Source: Phaeovulum vinaykumarii
Lineage (GTDB): Bacteria; Pseudomonadota; Alphaproteobacteria; Rhodobacterales; Rhodobacteraceae
Length of the DNA stretch: 64,000 bases
Assembly: GCF_900156695.1 (NCBI RefSeq)
Contig: NZ_FTOM01000001.1
Location: forward strand, 434,001-498,000
Direction: 5' to 3'
Below the pieces are notes generated by a model. It was given only the letters and a program-made list of their open reading frames with translations. It searched no databases and had not been told where the DNA came from. Numbering within the stretch: the stretch's first letter is position 1; each line of letters starts with the position of its first letter. The position numbers and the translations under genes were made by a program. This document shows, in pieces, positions 59,292 to 64,000 of this stretch.

Positions 59292-59308
59292 GGCCCCATC
59301 GAGGGGCC
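59292..59308. repeat. ATCGA-loop palindrome, copy 5
   Basis: GGCCCC, loop ATCGA, GGGGCC: perfect six-pair stem 22 bases past the DegT-family gene stop, preceded by GGCAGCGCCCC. Confidence 0.65.
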
Positions 59309-59546
59309 GCGGGCCGCGGCGGGGGACGCCCCCCGCACCTCCGGCGGTGAGACATCACGCCATTGCCGGCCGCGCTATGGCCGACCGCGGGGGAGCTGAA
59401 TCCGTCGGGCCCGGAAAGGCCTGTGCCCGGCGTGGCACGGGCCAGATCTCACGCAATCGTGATTTCATCCCCACACGTTCCGGTTGACCCCCGGAGACCG
59501 AAACCCCGCCATCGCCCAGCGGCATGCGTCATGGGCTGCAAAAGGC

Positions 59547-59574
59547 TTGATCGGTGAGGCCCCGGCGCTATATA
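59547..59574 (+). promoter_or_regulatory. Candidate promoter for the DUF6280 gene
   Basis: TTGATC at 59547-59552 and TATATA at 59569-59574, spaced by 16 bases, match four of six consensus bases each. It is about 205 bases upstream of the ATG. A hand-picked candidate only. Confidence 0.35.
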
Positions 59575-59781
59575 TCGCAGTCTGCTCGGGGGCAATACGA
59601 CTAGATACGGTGGTGCAAGGGGTGAGCTATGCAAGATTCGCATGGCTGCAATGCCCTTGAGGGGATATCGAATCGTGCCTGAACGGTCATATTCGGCTGC
59701 ACGCCCGATCGCTGCAAGCGCGAAATCATTTCGCCGCTGTGTCCCGAGAGCGACAACAAGAGCAATAAGAAGGACGGAAAG

Positions 59782-60105
59782 ATGCGCGACTTCGTTGATG
59801 GCTCCGCGTTCAACTACGAACAGGGGCAGCGCGCGCGCAAACTCTTTGCGGCTGTCGTTCTGGCCGCACTGGACGATGCGATTGCTGATGACAAGAAATA
59901 CGGCAACGGTCCCGAACAGATTGCCCGCTGGGCCCGGTCGCGCGACGGCCGTGAGGTTCTGTCCTGCGCCGGGATCGACCCCAACGAGCGCGTCGTGAAG
60001 GGGCTGATGGAATTCGTCGCCAAGGGCGTGCGCACTTCGGTCGCGCTGTCGCGCGAGGAAAGCGAACGCCGTGCCGCCGCGGATTCGGATGCCGAAGCCG
60101 CCTGA
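59782..60105 (+). CDS. DUF6280 family protein
   Basis: A 107-residue protein without signal peptide or membrane segment, predicted helical. The sequence MRDFVDGSAFNYEQGQRAR ... DDKKYGNGPEQIARWARSRDGREVL ... CAGIDPNERVVKGLMEFVAKGVR is, as far as I recall, highly conserved among Rhodobacterales, which implies an important but undescribed role. GAAGGACGGAAAG precedes the ATG. Monocistronic, with a long leader and a strong terminator. Confidence 0.85.
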   Translation: MRDFVDGSAFNYEQGQRARKLFAAVVLAALDDAIADDKKYGNGPEQIARWARSRDGREVLSCAGIDPNERVVKGLMEFVAKGVRTSVALSREESERRAAADSDAEAA

Positions 60106-60140
60106 GCCCTGACGCGCCCCCGCGGGGGCCCCTCACATGC

Positions 60141-60175
60141 AGAGCGCCGCCCCGGTCACCCTGGGGCGGCGCTCT
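60141..60175 (+). terminator. Terminator of the DUF6280 gene
   Basis: Perfect 13-pair stem AGAGCGCCGCCCC / GGGGCGGCGCTCT with a nine-base loop, followed by TCGTT, 36 bases after the stop. Confidence 0.8.
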
Positions 60176-60259
60176 TCGTTGGGGCGCCCCCTCTCGGGGA
60201 ATTGCCTTGTCCGCGGGGCCATGCTCTGGCACCCAGAAGCGACTGCCGAGAGGTTCGCC

Positions 60260-61621
60260 ATGCCCCGCCCCGACACCCCCGACACGCCTGCGCAACAGCC
60301 CATCCCCCTGCCGGTTCTGGGGCCGGGGGGCAGTCACCGCGGGGCGCCTCGCGGGGGGGGACAGACCGGGGGGGGACAGCTCCGGGGAGGGCCGATCGGG
60401 ATCGGCGGGCCGGGGGCCTTGCGCGGAAAGCCGCCGGCGCGGCGGGGCTTCTGGGCGGCGCCGCACCGGCCGCTGTTCACCGCGGCCGCGCTCTGGGCGA
60501 TCCTGGCGCTGGTCTGGTGGCGCTGGGGCCCGGTGGCGGGGCTGACCCAGCCCGCCTTTGCCACGCCGGGCGAATGGCATGCGCATGAGATGTATCTGGG
60601 TATCGGCGGGGCGGCGATGGGGGGCTATTTCCTGACCGCGCTGACCAGCTGGACTGGCCGGGCGCCGCTGGCCGGGCCGGGGCTGATGGCGCTGGCGGGG
60701 CTGTGGCTGCTGGCACGGGCGGCAGCGGCGGCGGCAGGTGTCGGGCTGGTGCCTGCGCTCTGGATCGCGCCGGTGGCGCCGCTCTATTTCGTGGCGCTGG
60801 CCGGGGTTCTGCTGTGGCACATCACCGCCGCGCGGGCCTGGCACCGGCTGGGATTTCCGGCGGCGGTGGCGGGACTTGCGCTGGCGCAGGGGCTGTTTCT
60901 GGCCGCCACCGACGGGATCGGCCCCTGGGACAGCGCCACGCTGATCCGCGTCTTCGTGATGTTCTACGCGATCAAGGTCTCGATCATCGCGGGCGGCATG
61001 ATCCCGGCCTTCGGCGGCAACTGGCTGGCGCAGAACCGCCCCGACGTGCCCCCCCCGCACGACCCGCCGGGGCGCAAATGGGCGGGGCTTGCGGTGCTGT
61101 TTTCCGCGCTGGGGCTGACGCTTGCGGGGCAGGAGGGCGCCTCGGCGCTGGCGCTGATCGCGGCGGCGGCGATCCTGGCCTGGCGCCTGAGCGGCTGGCG
61201 GCTGGGCGCGATGCGGGCCAGCGCGCTGATGCTGATGCTTCAGGCGGCCTTCCTGTGGCTGGTGGCGGGCCTTTGCGGGGTGGGGCTGGCGCGGCTGTTC
61301 CCCGGCCTCTGGACCGAGGCCGATGCGCTCCACGCGCTGGCCATGGGCGCGATGGCGGGGCTGGTGATGGCGCTGGGGGCGCGCGCTTCGGCCCGGCGCG
61401 ACGGCGGCGCGCTGCGGGCCACGCCCTGGCTGGTGGCGGCCGTGCTGGCGCTGGCGGCAGCCGCGGCCCTGCGCATTGCGGCACCCGTCCTTGCGCGCGA
61501 ACCGATGCTCGAGGCCGCGACGGGGATCTGGGTGCTGGGCTGGGCCGCCTTTCTGGTGACCTGGCTGCCCAGCCTGCGCGGCATCCCGCCCCGCCCCGTC
61601 TTCTCGGGCCCGCGCGCCTGA
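60260..61621 (+). CDS. nnrS: NnrS-family polytopic membrane protein
   Basis: Heme- and copper-associated membrane protein family linked to nitric-oxide stress tolerance; here 453 residues with about twelve hydrophobic segments. The conserved WHAHEMYLGIGGAAMGGYFL appears as EWHAHEM near 103, with IVAGGMIPAFGGNWL-like text later (SIIAGGMIPAFGGNWLAQNR). The N-terminal 58 residues are an unusual Gly/Pro-rich stretch encoded partly by two G8 tracts. The ATG at 60260 follows GAGAGG. A shorter start inside the GC-rich stretch cannot be excluded. No nor or nir genes are in the window. Confidence 0.88.
   Translation: MPRPDTPDTPAQQPIPLPVLGPGGSHRGAPRGGGQTGGGQLRGGPIGIGGPGALRGKPPARRGFWAAPHRPLFTAAALWAILALVWWRWGPVAGLTQPAFATPGEWHAHEMYLGIGGAAMGGYFLTALTSWTGRAPLAGPGLMALAGLWLLARAAAAAAGVGLVPALWIAPVAPLYFVALAGVLLWHITAARAWHRLGFPAAVAGLALAQGLFLAATDGIGPWDSATLIRVFVMFYAIKVSIIAGGMIPAFGGNWLAQNRPDVPPPHDPPGRKWAGLAVLFSALGLTLAGQEGASALALIAAAAILAWRLSGWRLGAMRASALMLMLQAAFLWLVAGLCGVGLARLFPGLWTEADALHALAMGAMAGLVMALGARASARRDGGALRATPWLVAAVLALAAAAALRIAAPVLAREPMLEAATGIWVLGWAAFLVTWLPSLRGIPPRPVFSGPRA
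60353..60375 (+). repeat. Two G8 tracts inside the NnrS-like gene
   Basis: Eight G at 60353-60360 and eight at 60368-60375, each followed by ACAG, lie in the coding N-terminus. Slippage in either tract would shift the reading frame ahead of all membrane segments. Confidence 0.85.
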
Positions 61622-61683
61622 ACGGGACATGCGCCGGAGCGGGCCCCGTCTTCCAGGCCCCGTCTTGCAGAGCCCGCGCCCGG

Positions 61684-62271
61684 TCACGGCGCCACGGATT
61701 TGCGCACCATGTCCCAATAGATCGCCTCGACCCGATCGCGCGACAGCCGCCCCCCCTCGCGGAACCAGGTGTTGACCCCGGTCAGCATGGCGATGATGGC
61801 CATCGTCGCCAGCTTGGTGTCGGGCACCGCAAAGACACCCGCCGCCTGCCCCTGGCGCAAGATCGCCTCGAGCGCATCCTCGTAGCGTTTGCGCAAGCTC
61901 TCGATACGGGCGAAATTCTCCGGCGAGAGGTTGCGCAATTCCATATAGGACAGGAACACCGCCTCGGCGCGTTCGAGGTTGAAGCGGATGTGAAAGCGCA
62001 CGAAGCATTCCAGCCGGGCGGCGGGATCCTCGGCCCTGGGCTCGGCCTCCCAGGCGGCCAGAAGCTCGTCCATATGGGTCTTGAGCAGGTCGAAGAGCAG
62101 GCTCTCCTTGTCGGGCGTATAGAGATAGAGCGCGCCCGCCTGCACCCCCACCGCCCGCGCGATGGCGCGCATGGACACCGCCGCGAAGCCGTGCCGCGAG
62201 AAGAGACGCGCGGCCTCGGCGCGGATGCGCGGGCCGGTGATTTCGGAATGCGAGCCGGTCTTGCGTGCCAT
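61684..62271 (-). CDS. TetR-family transcriptional regulator
   Basis: DNA-binding repressor-like protein of 195 residues. The N-terminal domain (IRAEAARLFSRHGFAAVSMR then VGVQAGALYLYTPDKESLL) is the TetR helix-turn-helix. The ligand domain has FVRFHIRFNLERAEAVFLSYMELRNLSPENF, resembling regulators of fatty-acid and acyl-CoA catabolism. The start at 62271 gives the usual length; the ribosome site is poor. Convergent with the NnrS-like gene and divergent from the lipoprotein gene. Ligand unknown. Confidence 0.9.
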   Translation of the reverse strand: MARKTGSHSEITGPRIRAEAARLFSRHGFAAVSMRAIARAVGVQAGALYLYTPDKESLLFDLLKTHMDELLAAWEAEPRAEDPAARLECFVRFHIRFNLERAEAVFLSYMELRNLSPENFARIESLRKRYEDALEAILRQGQAAGVFAVPDTKLATMAIIAMLTGVNTWFREGGRLSRDRVEAIYWDMVRKSVAP

Positions 62272-62415
62272 GCGCGCCAGATTAGCGATTGCCCGGCAGG
62301 GGACAAGATCGGGCGCGGCGCGGCCTGCCCCAAAGCCGCCCTGAAGGGGCCCCCTTGCCCGCATCCCCCCGGCGCGCCTATACCGAAGGCGCCCCGACCG
62401 CATAAGGTGCCCGCC

Positions 62416-62661
62416 ATGTCCCCCCGCCCTGCCCCTATGACCGCTGCCCCGCGGATGCGCGCGCTTCTGGCCGGCGGGCTGATCGGGGCGGCGCTGATGG
62501 GCTGTGCGGGGCCGGAAAAGGGGCCCTGGCCGGTGCTGGTGCCGCTTGATGACGTGCTCAGCGCCCCCGAGGCCGAGCCTGTCGATCCCGCGCCCGCGCT
62601 CGATGCACGCGGGGCGGCACTGCGCGCGCGCGCCGACCGGCTGCGCCGGCTGGACCCCTGA
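62416..62661 (+). CDS. Small putative lipoprotein
   Basis: An 81-residue protein with a lipoprotein signal peptide: basic start, hydrophobic MRALLAGGLIGAALMG and lipobox LMGC with lipidated C30. The mature part is only about 50 residues, acidic and proline-rich, ending in an Arg-rich helix (ALRARADRLRRLDP). The layout resembles small outer-membrane lipoproteins of unknown function. ATG at 62416 follows GGTGCCCGCC (weak site); an ATG at 62437 or 62455 is also possible. It precedes hom by 96 bases. Confidence 0.7.
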   Translation: MSPRPAPMTAAPRMRALLAGGLIGAALMGCAGPEKGPWPVLVPLDDVLSAPEAEPVDPAPALDARGAALRARADRLRRLDP

Positions 62662-62757
62662 GGCCGCCCCAAGCCCCCCCAGGGCGCCCATCGCGCGTTG
62701 CACAAGGCCCCTTTCGGCGCTAAGCCTCGGGCAAGATCACCCGCCAAGGAGCCCCCC

Positions 62758-64000
62758 ATGCCGAGCCCCACCTCCCCCGCCGTGCGCCCGCCGCTGCGCC
62801 TTGGTATCGCGGGCCTCGGCACCGTGGGCATCGGCGCGGTCAAGATCGTGCAGCGCCACGCCGATCTTCTGGCGGCACGCAGCGGGCGGGCGGTGACGAT
62901 CACCGCCGTCTCGGCGCGCGACCGCACCCGCAACCGCGACGCGGATCTGTCGGGCTATGAATGGGAAACCGACCCCGTGGCGCTGGCCGTGCGTGAGGAC
63001 GTGGATGTCTTCGTCGAGCTGATGGGCGGCCACGAGGGCCCCGCGCGCGACTCTGTCATGGCCGCCATTGCCGCGGGCAAGGATGTGGTCACCGCCAACA
63101 AGGCGCTTCTGGCGCACCACGGCCAGGAAATCGCCGAAGCCGCCGAGGCCCGCGGCGTCTCGGTGCGCTACGAGGCCGCGGTGGCCGGCGGCATCCCCGT
63201 CATCAAGGCGCTGACCGAAGGGCTGGCCGCCAACGGGCTGCGCCGGGTCATGGGGGTGATGAACGGCACCTGCAACTATATCCTGACGCGGATGGAAAGC
63301 GCGGGCCTGCCCTACGAGACCGTCTTCGAGGAAGCCCGCCAGCTGGGGTACCTCGAGGCCGATCCGAACCTTGACGTCGGCGGCATCGACGCCGGCCACA
63401 AGCTGTCGATCCTGGCCGCCATCGCCTTTGGCACGCGGGTGTCCTTCGATGCGGTCGCGCTGGAGGGGATCGGGCAGATCTCGATCGACGACATCCGCCG
63501 CGCGGGCGACATGGGCTATCGCATCAAGCTGCTGGGCGTGGCGCAGATGACCGGGCGCGGGCTGGAACAGCGGATGACGCCGTGCCTGGTGCCGGCCTCC
63601 TCGCCGCTGGGACAGCTGGAAGGCGGCACCAACATGGTGGTGCTGGAAGGCGACAGCGTCGGGCAGATCGTGCTGCGCGGCCCCGGCGCGGGCGAAGGGC
63701 CCACCGCGTCCGCGGTGATGGCCGATGTGGTCGATCTGGCGCGCGGGCTGCGCCTGCCCACCTTCGGCATTCCGGCCGCCGAACTGGCCACGCCGATCCC
63801 CGCCCAGGCGGCGGCGCCGGCCTCCTATTACCTGCGCATGGTGCTGCTGGACAAGCCCGGCGCGCTGGCCAAGGTGGCCACCGTCCTGGGCGAAGCCGGG
63901 ATCTCGATCTCGCGGATGCGCCAATATGGGCATGCCAGCTCGGAAGCGCCGGTGCTGATCGTCACCCACAAGACCACGCGCGACGCGATCCTGTTTGCCA
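62758..64000 (+). CDS. hom: Homoserine dehydrogenase, 3' end missing
   Basis: NAD(P)H-dependent reduction of aspartate semialdehyde to homoserine, a branch point to threonine and methionine. Visible are the nucleotide-binding GIAGLGTVGIGAV (residues 16-28), TANKALLAHHG, the catalytic GVMNGTCNYILTRM with the following EADPNLDVGG, and the start of a C-terminal ACT regulatory domain (YYLRMVLLDKPGALAKVATV). The 414 residues seen stop at the window edge, about 15-20 short of usual length. AAGGAG lies seven bases before the ATG. Confidence 0.97.
   Translation, partial: MPSPTSPAVRPPLRLGIAGLGTVGIGAVKIVQRHADLLAARSGRAVTITAVSARDRTRNRDADLSGYEWETDPVALAVREDVDVFVELMGGHEGPARDSVMAAIAAGKDVVTANKALLAHHGQEIAEAAEARGVSVRYEAAVAGGIPVIKALTEGLAANGLRRVMGVMNGTCNYILTRMESAGLPYETVFEEARQLGYLEADPNLDVGGIDAGHKLSILAAIAFGTRVSFDAVALEGIGQISIDDIRRAGDMGYRIKLLGVAQMTGRGLEQRMTPCLVPASSPLGQLEGGTNMVVLEGDSVGQIVLRGPGAGEGPTASAVMADVVDLARGLRLPTFGIPAAELATPIPAQAAAPASYYLRMVLLDKPGALAKVATVLGEAGISISRMRQYGHASSEAPVLIVTHKTTRDAILFA

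Larger units (their letters stand above)
59271..59781. promoter_or_regulatory. Long intergenic region ahead of the DUF6280 gene
   Basis: 511 bases without a credible gene. It begins with the fifth ATCGA-loop palindrome and a GC-rich block. From about 59420 on, the composition becomes markedly more AT-rich, with a plausible promoter at 59547-59574, giving a leader of about 200 bases that could hold a structured RNA or a small regulator site. Short repeats such as GGTGCAAGGGG/CTATGCAAG are present near 59612-59637. Confidence 0.4.

Noticed and set aside
62303-62415. Alternative upstream start of the lipoprotein
   Set aside because: Sequence upstream of 62416 in frame is GC-rich noise and would hide the lipoprotein signal peptide inside the protein.

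Overview
The window is a very GC-rich chromosomal segment with dense, short-spaced genes and no sign of phage, plasmid or insertion sequence. Gene content points to an alphaproteobacterium of the Rhodobacterales (Rhodobacteraceae): the PhaR/PhaP/PhaC/PhaZ polyhydroxybutyrate set, DUF2842 and DUF6280-type small proteins, a SinR-like 120-residue XRE regulator, and a gamma-glutamylputrescine pathway. The family-level call is firm; genus cannot be fixed from the sequence alone.

Layout. 1-7.9 kb: the 3' end of uvrB, an MFS transporter, an arginase-superfamily ureohydrolase followed by a complete NitT/TauT-type ABC importer, a sirtuin, and convergent thiamine diphosphokinase. 8-11.3 kb: a 1083-residue acidic, Ala/Pro/Glu-rich low-complexity protein with conserved-looking ends. 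11.4-16 kb (minus strand): DUF2842, a flavodoxin-fold oxidoreductase, purA, pyrG, secG. 16.3-20.5 kb: two identical tRNA-Gly(GCC) genes, then hisB-hisH, a DUF2147 protein on the other strand, and hisA-hisF-hisE. 20.7-27.2 kb: a class III aminotransferase and the PHB locus, with two near-perfect PhaR-type operators between phaP and phaC. 27.3-31.3 kb: hydrolase, thrS, a cold-shock gene, an ArsC/YffB-like protein. 31.6-43.5 kb: a CapD/WbpM-type membrane dehydratase preceded by an 11-G tract, folate and Mg transport genes, guanine deaminase, hisN, XRE regulator, quinone oxidoreductase, a Bax-inhibitor-1 protein, and a coupled MATE/thioesterase/thioesterase unit. 43.7-50.5 kb: two paralogous MerR regulators, then a fatty-acid beta-oxidation operon (acyl-CoA dehydrogenase, small protein, thiolase, FadB-like fusion). 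50.8-54.2 kb: a tightly packed four-gene cassette (LpxH-like phosphoesterase, GT21-like glycosyltransferase, DedA protein, GT2) probably acting on a membrane glycolipid. 54.4-59.3 kb: PuuD-like amidotransferase, PuuA-like synthetase, PuuB-like oxidase, and a DegT-family aminotransferase. 59.8-64 kb: DUF6280, an NnrS-like membrane protein with G8 tracts, TetR regulator, a tiny lipoprotein, and homoserine dehydrogenase running off the end.

The strongest items for a second look are: the ureohydrolase plus importer as a candidate guanidino-compound uptake-and-hydrolysis unit, with evidence that the upstream MFS gene has a shifted 3' end; a dispersed family of intergenic palindromes sharing an ATCGA/TCGAT pentaloop (five copies); PhaC with a Lys-rich N-terminal extension; homopolymer G tracts at the CapD-like start and inside the NnrS-like gene; and the glycolipid cassette. 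No CRISPR array, rRNA, integrase or transposase was seen.
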